Part shown: in pieces, positions 33,739-42,191 of the stretch
How positions within the stretch are numbered: position 1 is the first letter of the stretch
How the letters are laid out: each line of letters begins with the position of its first letter
Source of the DNA: an uncultured Ruminococcus sp.
GTDB lineage: Bacteria > Bacillota > Clostridia > Oscillospirales > Acutalibacteraceae
Reading direction: 5' to 3'
NCBI GenBank assembly: GCA_902802105.1
Contig: CADCKR010000010.1
Coordinates: forward strand, 22,085 to 86,084
DNA length: 64,000 nt
Translations under genes and position numbers: made by a program
Notes under the pieces: model-generated
Databases searched by the model: none
The model's input: only the letters and a program-made list of their open reading frames with translations
Told to the model about the DNA's origin: nothing

Positions 33739-34944
33739 ATGAATAAAAAACACCGTATGTTCGTCAGAATGGTGCTTGCGTCACTGCTCAGACGCCGTTC
33801 AAGAATGATAGTCGCTCTTCTTGCGATAGTTGTAGGAGCTACAATTCTTTCCGGTCTCGGACTGATATATTATGATGTTCCGCGCCAGATGAGCGCGCAG
33901 TTCCGCAGCTATGGAGCAAATGTGATACTTTCGCCTTCGGGCAGCGCAGAAATGACCGACAGCGAGATAAAAAGCGCGGTATCGGTTTTCCCGTCCGATA
34001 AGCTGGAGGGCTATACCCCGTACCGCTATGAAAATTCAAAGCTCAACAATCTTCCCGTAGGCATTTCGGGTACGGATTTTTCATCAGTCCTAAAAACAAG
34101 CCCGTACTGGCACATTTCGGGCGATCCGCCCGATGAAAACGGAAGAGCGCTTGTAGGCAGAAAGCTTGCCGAGAAATTCGGCCTGAGTGTCGGCGACAGC
34201 TTCAGCCTGCTGAATTCCTTTGAAATTACCGCTGACAGGGATATGACAGGCATACCCGATCACGAGATATACACCGATTCTCAGACCGGTGAGAGATACT
34301 GCGACCATACTCTTGATCTAAGGGTAGCGGGCATACTTGAAACAGGCGGCTCCGAAGAGGAATACATCTATGTGACTCTTGATGATATAAGTTATATCAT
34401 GCTCAGTGACAGAAGCTGCGATATCGTTGAGGTAAGTGTTGCCGCAAGTGAAAATGAATTGAAGGGCTATCTTGATGAGATCAACAAAAGGTCTGATACT
34501 CTTTCGGCAAAGCCGGTAAAGCGGGTAACGGCGTCTGAAAGCACGGTGCTTTCAAAGCTTGAATCGCTTGTGCTGATAGTTACGGCTGTGGTGCTTGCGC
34601 TGACTATGATATGCGTAGCTACCACGATGATGGCAGTAATAGCCGAAAGGCGGCGCGAGATCGGCCTGCGCAAGGCTCTTGGCGCGCTTGATTCGAGCAT
34701 TGTGGCCGAATTTTTGTCAGAGGGTCTGGTGCTTGGCGCAGCGGGAGGCATAATCGGCTCTGTTCTCGGCTATTTGTTTGCCGATGCGGTGAGCATGAAT
34801 GTTTTCAGCAGCGCGATAACATTCCGCCCGCTGCTGATACCTGTTGCGATAATTGCTTCGGTAGCGGTCACGGGGCTTGCTTGTCTGATACCGATCAGGA
34901 GCGCGGTCGATGTTGATCCGGCGCTTGTTCTGAAAGGCGAATAA
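33739..34944 (+). CDS. FtsX-like ABC permease (iron locus, second)
   Basis: A 401-residue paralogue of the preceding gene: N-terminal helix, extracellular domain, three C-terminal helices with ERRREIGLRKALGALDSS as coupling loop. It starts 12 nt after the first permease, so the two probably form a heterodimer with the following ATPase (as Cj1662 does). Confidence 0.9.
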   Translation: MNKKHRMFVRMVLASLLRRRSRMIVALLAIVVGATILSGLGLIYYDVPRQMSAQFRSYGANVILSPSGSAEMTDSEIKSAVSVFPSDKLEGYTPYRYENSKLNNLPVGISGTDFSSVLKTSPYWHISGDPPDENGRALVGRKLAEKFGLSVGDSFSLLNSFEITADRDMTGIPDHEIYTDSQTGERYCDHTLDLRVAGILETGGSEEEYIYVTLDDISYIMLSDRSCDIVEVSVAASENELKGYLDEINKRSDTLSAKPVKRVTASESTVLSKLESLVLIVTAVVLALTMICVATTMMAVIAERRREIGLRKALGALDSSIVAEFLSEGLVLGAAGGIIGSVLGYLFADAVSMNVFSSAITFRPLLIPVAIIASVAVTGLACLIPIRSAVDVDPALVLKGE

Positions 34945-34957
34945 GGAGGAATCAAAA

Positions 34958-35632
34958 TTGAAATTATTGGAGCTGAAAAATGTATCAAAAAGATACGGAA
35001 GCCTTTATGCACTTGACAATGTAAACCTGAGCATCGACAAGGGCGAATGGATAGCGATCATGGGACCGTCGGGCTCGGGCAAAAGCACAATGATGAACAT
35101 TATAAGCTGCATGGATAAGCCTACGGACGGTCAGGTTATCTTTGACGGCAGGGACATCACAAAGGACAGCAGAAGAAAGCTGACGGAATTTCACAGGGAT
35201 AAGATCGGACTTGTTTTCCAGCAGTTCCATCTTATCAATTATCTTAACGCTGTAGAAAATGTCATGGTAGCTCAGTATTATCACAGTATGCCCGATGAGA
35301 AGGAGGCGCTTGAAGCGCTGGAAAGAGTCGGCCTTAAAGACAGGGCGAAGCATCTGCCGAGCCAGCTTTCAGGCGGCGAACAGCAGAGGGTGTGCATAGC
35401 AAGAGCGCTTATCAATTCTCCGGAGCTTATTCTTGCCGATGAACCTACAGGAAATCTTGATGAAGCAAACGAAAATATTGTTCTTGATCTGTTCAGACAG
35501 CTTCACAAGGAGGGCACGAGCCTTATTGTCGTTACTCACGACCCTGAGGTCGGCGAGGTGGCGGAGCGTATTGTCCGGCTTGAACACGGAAAGATAATTT
35601 CCGACAAGAAAAACAGTCAGTTTGATAAATGA
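34958..35632 (+). CDS. ABC transporter ATPase (iron locus)
   Basis: A 224-residue LolD/MacB-type ATPase. Walker [11 protein letters not shown]-loop FQQFHL, signature LSGGEQQR, Walker [10 protein letters not shown] and H-loop VTHD are all intact. The start is TTG 34958 after AAGGAGGA. It powers the two FtsX-like permeases. Confidence 0.95.
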   Translation: MKLLELKNVSKRYGSLYALDNVNLSIDKGEWIAIMGPSGSGKSTMMNIISCMDKPTDGQVIFDGRDITKDSRRKLTEFHRDKIGLVFQQFHLINYLNAVENVMVAQYYHSMPDEKEALEALERVGLKDRAKHLPSQLSGGEQQRVCIARALINSPELILADEPTGNLDEANENIVLDLFRQLHKEGTSLIVVTHDPEVGEVAERIVRLEHGKIISDKKNSQFDK

Positions 35633-35646
35633 TGAGGTGAAAGGCT

Positions 35647-36111
35647 ATGAGCAGAAAATATTTCCCGAAAGCATGGTTTGCCTTGGTGTCATCGGCTATA
35701 ATATTATTATCATTTTCAGCCTGCGGCAGCAGCGGAGCCGGACCTGTAAATTACAGTGACGGCACTTATTCCGGCAGGAGCAGCAATTTTGATGAGGACG
35801 AAAACGGCAACGGCGCAGGCTATGGCGAAGTAAGCATCAAGATAGAAAACAATAAGATAACGGAGTGCACGTTCAGAATGTATAACCTTGACGGCACCCT
35901 GAAGGACGACAGCTACGGCGCAGACCTTTCGCGCGAAAACCGTCTGAAAGCGCAGAAGGCGGTACAGTCGGCAGATAAGTATGCGGCTGCCGTGATAGGC
36001 AAAGGCTCTGCGGAGGATATTGACGTTATAAGCGGAGCTACTATATCCTGTCAGGAATTTAAAGAGGCGGTAGGCGATGCTCTGAAAAAAGCTGCGAAGC
36101 CTGCGGAGTAA
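35647..36111 (+). CDS. FMN-binding-domain lipoprotein
   Basis: A 154-residue lipoprotein (lipobox LSFSAC, Cys26) with an FMN_bind domain. SGATIS (residues 129-134) preceded by Asp fits the flavinylation motif, where ApbE would attach FMN to Thr132. Extracellular FMN-bind proteins carry electrons, for example in flavin-based extracellular electron transfer. No apbE is in the window. Its place right after an iron-transport ATPase suggests a role in reducing Fe(III) outside the cell or passing electrons to the reductase encoded downstream; this is inference. Confidence 0.85.
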   Translation: MSRKYFPKAWFALVSSAIILLSFSACGSSGAGPVNYSDGTYSGRSSNFDEDENGNGAGYGEVSIKIENNKITECTFRMYNLDGTLKDDSYGADLSRENRLKAQKAVQSADKYAAAVIGKGSAEDIDVISGATISCQEFKEAVGDALKKAAKPAE

Positions 36112-36153
36112 AACGGATCCTTCCGTGAAGCTTTATCAATGGGGTCAAGTAAA

Positions 36154-36657
36154 ATGAAGATTATCAGAATAACAGCGCATATTATATTGAGCCTTACAGC
36201 GGCTTTTCTGACAGCGGGCGTGCCGGCTTTATACGTTCTGCATCAGACGCAGGAAAATGCTCCTGACGCGGTTTCCGGCGCAAGCATAAAGCTGCCGGAT
36301 AAGCCGTCGGGAGAGTATATCGTTTTGCTTAACCGTTCTCTGCATGAGGGCTCTGCTGACGACTGGACGGCTTTTTTCCGTGACGGTGAGCTGAATGTTA
36401 TTTTTGATGATATAAGCTGTATTGCGGCTCAGTCTGATGCTCCGGCGATACAGATGGCAGAAAGATTCCGGGCGCAGCTGCCGGAAAATCAGATGAGACT
36501 GCGCAGGGAAAATGCGCTGCTGCTCGCTTCCAAAGCAGAAAACGGCTGTATTGATGCGGCGATATTTTCAAAGGAGACCGCCGAAGCATTGAAGATAGAT
36601 GCAGGCGCGGCTGAGAACATTATCTGTATAGAAATAAAGGGCGGTGAGGAGAAATGA
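36154..36657 (+). CDS. Membrane-anchored protein of unknown function
   Basis: A 167-residue protein with one N-terminal helix (about residues 5-27) and a soluble domain outside the membrane. An SGAS tetrapeptide after the helix (DAVSGAS) recalls the flavinylation motif but lacks its last Ser/Thr. The rest (EYIVLLNRSLH, DDWTAFF, then a helical end) matches no family I know. It may act as a substrate-binding or periplasmic partner for the neighbours. The last 4 nt overlap the next gene (ATGA). Confidence 0.6.
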   Translation: MKIIRITAHIILSLTAAFLTAGVPALYVLHQTQENAPDAVSGASIKLPDKPSGEYIVLLNRSLHEGSADDWTAFFRDGELNVIFDDISCIAAQSDAPAIQMAERFRAQLPENQMRLRRENALLLASKAENGCIDAAIFSKETAEALKIDAGAAENIICIEIKGGEEK

Positions 36658-37193
36658 GAAGATTAAATACATTTCTTGTCATAGGCATAATACTGAGCTT
36701 TCTTTTTCATGCCGTTTCGGGCAGCATAAGATTATTCGGCGCAGATGCAGGCTATCCAAAAACCGCCGCAATGCTCTGTATTGCCTTAGTGGTTCTCCAT
36801 GTGGTAATAACTGCAGTACTGACAGCTAAAACGCTGAAAGCCATGCGTAAGAGCGGCAAAGGCTATTTCAGGGAAAATAAGCTTTTCTGGACAAGAAGGA
36901 TAAGCGGCGCCGCTCTGCTTATCCCGCTTGTGATGCATCTGCTCGTTTTCAGCGGCACAGGCGGAGAGACATACAGGCTCGTTTTCTTTCACAGCGGCAG
37001 GCTGACAGCTCAGATACTACTTATCGCTTGTCTGGCGCTGCATCTGCTGACAAATATCCGCCCTTTGCTTATCGGCATGGGAGTGAGATCACGCAGTCTG
37101 CTTTCTGCGGATATATGCTTTGTGCTTTCGGTCGTCCTTTTGCTTTGCTGCTGCGCATTCTGCGTTTACTATATTCGCTGGATGGAGTTTTGA
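36654..37193 (+). CDS. Four-histidine cytochrome-b-like membrane protein (probable fumarate reductase anchor)
   Basis: A 179-residue, five-helix protein. His19, His49, His95 and His130 sit inside helices I-IV, the arrangement expected for two b hemes, as in the di-heme anchors of Bacillus succinate dehydrogenase and Wolinella fumarate reductase. The start (RRLNTFLVIGIILSFLFHAV) resembles such anchors. The flavoprotein and iron-sulfur subunits lie 3.4 kb downstream in the same unit, so it probably links that enzyme to a quinone or to the FMN lipoprotein. Assigned from topology, not from strong identity. Confidence 0.7.
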   Translation: MRRLNTFLVIGIILSFLFHAVSGSIRLFGADAGYPKTAAMLCIALVVLHVVITAVLTAKTLKAMRKSGKGYFRENKLFWTRRISGAALLIPLVMHLLVFSGTGGETYRLVFFHSGRLTAQILLIACLALHLLTNIRPLLIGMGVRSRSLLSADICFVLSVVLLLCCCAFCVYYIRWMEF

Positions 37194-37210
37194 TACTAAA
37201 GGAGAAGAAA

Positions 37211-37666
37211 ATGATAGTTAATAAAAGAAAATTTAAAATAGCATTTACCGATATTCTGCTTACGGCATTGGGCGTGCTGTATTATTTTGGCATACATTAC
37301 TGGTTCCCTGTTTGTATGGCTATGGAGGACAAGCCGATGAACTGTCATTGGGCAGGAGAGGTGCTTTCCGCGCTTGCGGTTGTGCTGTCGGTGCTTTCTG
37401 CTGTACATATTCTTATGCCTGACGAAAAAATAAAGTCAGGCATGGATGTTTCAATGGCAGGCATTGCCGTATTGGCTGTCCTTATACCCGGAAATATAAT
37501 ACCTCTTTGCAAAAGCAGTGATATGATGTGCAGGAACGGCACTTCTATGTGGACGGCTGTGTTTATGATATCGTTTATTATTATTGCTGCTGCGGATATT
37601 TTTATATATCTGCAGTCATTGTCAGACAAAAAGCATAAAAGAAAAGGCTCGGGTGAAGGCGCATGA
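37211..37666 (+). CDS. DUF4418 membrane protein
   Basis: A 151-residue protein with four helices. MNCHWAGE near residues 44-51 and a later MMCRNGTSMW match DUF4418, a family usually found next to FtsX-like permeases; its role is unknown. The Met/Cys/His cluster might bind metal. ATG 37211 is used; a frame extending upstream overlaps the previous gene. It overlaps the next gene by ATGA. Confidence 0.75.
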   Translation: MIVNKRKFKIAFTDILLTALGVLYYFGIHYWFPVCMAMEDKPMNCHWAGEVLSALAVVLSVLSAVHILMPDEKIKSGMDVSMAGIAVLAVLIPGNIIPLCKSSDMMCRNGTSMWTAVFMISFIIIAAADIFIYLQSLSDKKHKRKGSGEGA

Positions 37667-38871
37667 GATTTTCAGTAAGGATCGCCTGCAAAAATATAAG
37701 GCGCAGGCCTGTCAGAGCCGCTTTGATGTGCATAATAGTTCTTTTTCTGTCTTTTACAGCGTTTATGGGAGGATATCTTATAATAAGCCTGCAAAACGGT
37801 CTTGACGGATACCGCGCAAGGCTCGGAGCGGATATCGTTGTAGTGCCGTCATCTGCTCAGGGACACGGGACTGTTGATAATGTCCTGCTGCATGGTATTA
37901 CCGGAAATTATTATATCCCGCAGGACAGCCTGGAAAAGCTTGACGGCATAGAAGGCATAGAGAAAAAGACCGGACAATTTTATCTTACCTCGGCAAAAGC
38001 AAGCTGCTGCAGCGTAAGAGTACAGATAATCGGCTTCGACCCCGAAACCGACTTTACAGTTCTGCCGTGGATAAGCAGCAGCATCACCGGCACCTTAGGC
38101 GACGGCGATATCATCATCGGCGCGGATATAGCATATCCTGCCGATGACTGTCTGCGCTTTTACGGAGAAAGCTATCGTGTGGCAGGTCAGCTTGAAAAGA
38201 CCGGCACAGGACTTGACAATGCTGTGTTTACAAACAGGAGGACCATAAGGAAAATGGCGGAGTCTGCGGCAGGCTCCATAGAAAGAGGATCGCTCAGGGG
38301 CGTTGATACCGAAAATGCGGTCTCATGTGTGCTTATCAGGGTGAAGGACGGCTATGACAGCTCTGAGGTTGCCGATGATATAAATATCCATGTTTCAAAG
38401 GTAAGAGCAACTCCTTCTGCAAGCATGATAGGCTCTGTTGCGGACGGCTTTGGAAGCGTATCCGTGTTTATCAGCGCTGCTGCAGCGGGGATATGGCTCA
38501 TTGCCGTTGTAATAATGATCGCTGTGTTTGCGCTTATGATGAATGAGCGCAGAAAGGAATTCGCTGTCCTGCGTGTGGCAGGCGCATCGGGAAAAATGAT
38601 AGTTTCGGCAGTATCATGGGAGGCTGCGCTTATCGGCGCGGCAGGCTCGCTCATAGGGCTTGCAGTTTCACTGCTGCTCACAGCGCCGCTTTCCGAGAGT
38701 ATAAGGAATCATTTTTCACTTCCCTTCATGCAGCCGGATATCGGCGTTGTGGTCATGCTTTCGGCCGGCGCAGTCATAATGCCGATAATTGTCGGAGTTG
38801 CTGCGGCGGTGCTGTCAGCGCTCAGGATAACCAAAAACGAAACGGGACTTTTGCTGAGGGAGGATGCATGA
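37663..38871 (+). CDS. FtsX-like ABC permease (third in the operon)
   Basis: A 402-residue MacB/FtsX-like permease: one N-terminal helix, extracellular domain with a paired Cys (ASCCS near residue 113), three C-terminal helices with NERRKEFAVLRVAGASG as coupling loop. With the DUF4418 protein and the next ATPase it forms a second, smaller transporter module. The stop overlaps the next start (TGATG). Confidence 0.9.
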   Translation: MRFSVRIACKNIRRRPVRAALMCIIVLFLSFTAFMGGYLIISLQNGLDGYRARLGADIVVVPSSAQGHGTVDNVLLHGITGNYYIPQDSLEKLDGIEGIEKKTGQFYLTSAKASCCSVRVQIIGFDPETDFTVLPWISSSITGTLGDGDIIIGADIAYPADDCLRFYGESYRVAGQLEKTGTGLDNAVFTNRRTIRKMAESAAGSIERGSLRGVDTENAVSCVLIRVKDGYDSSEVADDINIHVSKVRATPSASMIGSVADGFGSVSVFISAAAAGIWLIAVVIMIAVFALMMNERRKEFAVLRVAGASGKMIVSAVSWEAALIGAAGSLIGLAVSLLLTAPLSESIRNHFSLPFMQPDIGVVVMLSAGAVIMPIIVGVAAAVLSALRITKNETGLLLREDA

Positions 38872-39545
38872 TGAAGCTGAGAGCGGAAAATGTAGGCAGA
38901 ATGTATTTTCGCAGCAGCAAAAATACAAATTTCTTTTATGCTGTCGAATCACTTGACCTTGAACTTGAGGAGGGAAAAATCACCGTTATTACAGGCAGAT
39001 CGGGCAGCGGGAAAACTACCCTTATCAATATGCTCTGCGGTCTGTTAACGCCGTCCTGCGGGCGTGTTCTTCTGGATGACAAGGATCTGTATGCTTCAGG
39101 CGACAGAGAGCGCTCCCTTTTGAGGAACCGCAGCTTTGGCATTATCCCGCAGGGACAGACAGGCCTGCAGTGCCTTACCGCAGCGGAAAATGTTCTGCTG
39201 CCGGTGTCTATGTACGGCAGTTCAAAGGGCAAAGAGGACAAGGCAAGAATACTTCTTGAAAAACTGGGAATAGATGATCTGTGGGACGTTTATTCAAATG
39301 AGCTTTCCGGCGGCGAGCTGAGAAGAATGTCCGTTGCGAGAGCGCTGATAAACGATCCCGGAATAATTATCGCCGATGAACCTACAGGAGACCTTGACGC
39401 AGATACGACAGTGCTTGTAATGGAGCTGCTGAAAGAACGTGCACGCAATGGGGCAGCTGTCCTTATCGTAACGCATGACAAGGACGTTATGCCTTATGCG
39501 GATACAGTTTATACAATGGAAAAGGGTGTTCTGAAGAAGGCGTGA
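38871..39545 (+). CDS. ABC transporter ATPase (second module)
   Basis: A 224-residue ATPase with Walker A GRSGSGKTT, signature LSGGELRR, Walker B IIIADEPTG and VTHD. The ATG 38871 overlaps the permease stop by one base; ATG 38868 is an alternative. Paired with the DUF4418 protein and the 37663 permease. Confidence 0.93.
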   Translation: MKLRAENVGRMYFRSSKNTNFFYAVESLDLELEEGKITVITGRSGSGKTTLINMLCGLLTPSCGRVLLDDKDLYASGDRERSLLRNRSFGIIPQGQTGLQCLTAAENVLLPVSMYGSSKGKEDKARILLEKLGIDDLWDVYSNELSGGELRRMSVARALINDPGIIIADEPTGDLDADTTVLVMELLKERARNGAAVLIVTHDKDVMPYADTVYTMEKGVLKKA

Positions 39546-39563
39546 TCTGAGGAGGTATTTACT

Positions 39564-40526
39564 GTGAAAAATAAAAAGGCTGCAATAATAGGAGCCGGCT
39601 TTGTAGGAGCTTCTGCCGCATATTCTCTGATGCTTGACGGTACAGCAGATGAGATAGTGCTGATAGACATTGACCATAAAAAGGCCTGCGGCGAAGCGGA
39701 CGATATTGCTCACGGCGTTGAAGGTACGGCAAATGCGGCAATATATGCCGGAGCTTACAGCGATTGCAGGGACAGCGATATTATCATCATAACTGCCGGC
39801 AGAGGCAGGCTGCCCGGAGAGAGCCGCATTGATCTTGCCGCAGAGAATATAAAAATAATACGCAGCGTTACAGATTCCGTCGAGCCGTACTATAGCGGCT
39901 GTCCGATACTGATGATCTCCAACCCCGTTGATATTCTTACCGCAAGCGCGGAGCGCCTGCTTGGAACTCCGGAAGGCAGGGTTTTCGGTTCGGGCTGTAT
40001 GCTTGATTCCTCACGTTTCAGAAGATGTATTGCCCGCACTGTTTTTCCGAGTGATAAAGCGCGTCAGGCAGGCTGCGCCGAAAGTATAGGCGCCTTTGTC
40101 ATAGGCGAACACGGCGATGCGCAGATACCTCTCTGGAGCGGAGTTTCCGTGTGCGGAAAAACTGCGGAGGAATATTGCGCGGAGCATGATATCGTCTGGA
40201 ATGATGACGTAAGACAGGCAATATACCGCGAGACAAGGAATATGGGCTCGTCCATTATAAAAGCCAAGGGAAGAACAAATTACGGGATTGCTGTCTGCGC
40301 TTCACGCATAGCAAGAGCAGTGCTTGATGACGAGCGCTTTACAGCCTCTGTAAGCAGTACAATGGGGCTTGGCGGGGATAATATCAGGGCGTCGCTCTCA
40401 CTTCCCTATGTGATAGGCGGCAAAGGACTGATATCAGGAGCGCCTTTAAGTCTTTCCCCTGCCGAGAAGGAATGTTTTGAAAAGAGCGCTGCCGGAATGA
40501 CGGAAATGATAAAAGATCTGCTTTGA
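39564..40526 (+). CDS. Malate/lactate dehydrogenase family enzyme, malate-type specificity residue
   Basis: A 320-residue NAD-dependent 2-hydroxyacid dehydrogenase. NAD motif GAGFVGASAA, Asp35, catalytic Asp148 and His183 (GEHGD), substrate-binding Arg88 and Arg151 are present. At the position that separates lactate (Gln) from malate (Arg) enzymes, the loop reads AGRGRLPGESR with Arg82. This suggests oxaloacetate/malate as substrate, although GESR is LDH-like. A malate enzyme would feed fumarate to the reductase encoded next, if fumarase is elsewhere. Confidence 0.85.
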   Translation: MKNKKAAIIGAGFVGASAAYSLMLDGTADEIVLIDIDHKKACGEADDIAHGVEGTANAAIYAGAYSDCRDSDIIIITAGRGRLPGESRIDLAAENIKIIRSVTDSVEPYYSGCPILMISNPVDILTASAERLLGTPEGRVFGSGCMLDSSRFRRCIARTVFPSDKARQAGCAESIGAFVIGEHGDAQIPLWSGVSVCGKTAEEYCAEHDIVWNDDVRQAIYRETRNMGSSIIKAKGRTNYGIAVCASRIARAVLDDERFTASVSSTMGLGGDNIRASLSLPYVIGGKGLISGAPLSLSPAEKECFEKSAAGMTEMIKDLL

Positions 40527-40541
40527 GATAGGGTGAATGTT

Positions 40542-42191
40542 ATGAGGAACGATACCGCTTCTGCAAACGATATATTAAATAAAAGACCGGATAAAATACC
40601 TGCGGTAAATATTATAGGCGCGGGACTGGCGGGGCTTTCGGCTGCGCTTGCCCTTGCGCGTTCGGGTATATCGTGCAGGCTTGTTTCGCCTATGCCGTCG
40701 GAACGGGCGCAGTCTGTCATGGCGGAGGGCGGCATCAACGCGGCTCTTGACACTATGGGAGAAAATGACACTGCGGCCGGACATTTTAATGATACCATGA
40801 ATGGAGGCGTATATCTTGCCGACCCTGACGCCGTATGGGCTCTTTGCAGCAATGCGCCGGAAACGGTACGTATGCTGCTTGCTCTCGGCGCGGCTCTCAG
40901 TACAGAAAACGGCAGGCCTGTCCTGCGCAGCTTCGGCGGACAGAAAAAAAAGCGTACCGCCTATGCAAGAAGCAGTACGGGAAAGATACTCATGACTGCG
41001 CTGACAGACGCGGTAAGGCGATATGAGGCTGAGGGGCTTGTGCAAAGATATTCTCACCACAGGCTGCATTCGCTTAATATCAGAAACGGTGAATGCTTTG
41101 GCGCAAGGGTGCTTGACCTGCACCGCAGGGTATTATCGGATATGAAAGGCTCCGTAATACTTGCAAGCGGAGGAATGAACGGTCTTTTTCCGGGCATGAC
41201 TACAGGCTCTGTCTTAAATACGGGTGATGCTGCCGCTCTTGCCTTTGTCAGCGGCGCAGAGCTTGCCAATCCCGAAATGATACAGTACCATCCTACTACC
41301 TTCCCGATATCGGGGAAAAGATGTCTTGTAAGCGAAGCCGCAAGAGGAGAAGGCGGGCGGCTGTTTATCATGCGGAATAATGCGCGGTGGTACTTTATGG
41401 AGGAAAAATATCCGGAGCTTGGCAATCTTATGCCGAGAGATGTGGTATCAAGAGAGATCGAGCTTGTCAGGAATGATAAAGAGTGCAGCGGTCAGGTCTG
41501 CCTTGATATGACAGCGCTTGACAGGGCTGTATGGGAAAGCAGGCTTTCAGACCTGCGTGAGGAGTGTATAAGGTACCTTGGCAGAGATCCTGCCGCCGTA
41601 CCTTTGGAGGTATCGCCCGGAATACATTATTTTATGGGCGGAATAAATGTTGACAAAGCCCACCGCACAAGTATTGCAAGGCTTTATGCCGCAGGAGAGT
41701 GCGCCTGTCAGTATCACGGGGCAAACCGTCTGGGCGGCAATTCGATGCTTGGAGCGGTATTCGGAGGACAGACCGCCGCAAAAACCGCCGCATCGGAAAT
41801 CATACCTGATAATGCAGGCGAGGAGGAGATCGCAGGCGGTGAAGAGCTTGAGATCATGCAGCCTGCCGGCGTGCCGGATAAGGCTGCAGAACTGCTCAGG
41901 GAGGCGCTCGGCATCTTTCGCAGCGGCGAAAAGCTTGAGAGCGCCGTTCAAAAAATGCAGGAGCTTATCGACAATGAAAATGATGCTCTGCAAAGGAACA
42001 GAATGATACTCGGCAAGGCTGTTCTGCTTGGAGCCCTGAACAGAAAGGAAAGCCGCGGAGCGCATACAAGGACCGACTATCCCGAAAGGGACGATGCGCA
42101 TTACCGCAAAACCACCATAGCTGTATTTGACGGGAAGGAAATAGCTGTGAGTTTTCGTGATATTCAGTCTGAAAGAGGTGAAGCCGAATGA
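40542..42191 (+). CDS. frdA: Fumarate reductase/succinate dehydrogenase flavoprotein subunit
   Basis: A 549-residue flavoprotein. FAD motif GAGLAG (residues 26-31), QYHPTTF, SEAARGEGG, MPRDVVSRE, GIHYFMGGI and HGANRLGGNSMLG supply the catalytic His and Arg residues of fumarate reductase. The His that binds FAD covalently in Escherichia coli and Wolinella enzymes is replaced by Gln57 (RAQSVMAEGG), so FAD should be held non-covalently, as in L-aspartate oxidase. The following iron-sulfur gene argues against NadB. ATG 40542 follows AGGGTG; the last 4 nt overlap frdB. Confidence 0.88.
   Translation: MRNDTASANDILNKRPDKIPAVNIIGAGLAGLSAALALARSGISCRLVSPMPSERAQSVMAEGGINAALDTMGENDTAAGHFNDTMNGGVYLADPDAVWALCSNAPETVRMLLALGAALSTENGRPVLRSFGGQKKKRTAYARSSTGKILMTALTDAVRRYEAEGLVQRYSHHRLHSLNIRNGECFGARVLDLHRRVLSDMKGSVILASGGMNGLFPGMTTGSVLNTGDAAALAFVSGAELANPEMIQYHPTTFPISGKRCLVSEAARGEGGRLFIMRNNARWYFMEEKYPELGNLMPRDVVSREIELVRNDKECSGQVCLDMTALDRAVWESRLSDLREECIRYLGRDPAAVPLEVSPGIHYFMGGINVDKAHRTSIARLYAAGECACQYHGANRLGGNSMLGAVFGGQTAAKTAASEIIPDNAGEEEIAGGEELEIMQPAGVPDKAAELLREALGIFRSGEKLESAVQKMQELIDNENDALQRNRMILGKAVLLGALNRKESRGAHTRTDYPERDDAHYRKTTIAVFDGKEIAVSFRDIQSERGEAE

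Noticed and set aside
38616-38870. Long N-terminal extension of the second ATPase
   Set aside because: It overlaps the permease gene by 255 nt; ATG 38871 with GAGGGAGGA gives a normal 224-residue ATPase.
40542-42191. L-aspartate oxidase (NadB)
   Set aside because: The lack of the covalent-flavin His fits NadB, but the overlapping iron-sulfur subunit gene and the absence of nadA/nadC favour fumarate reductase.
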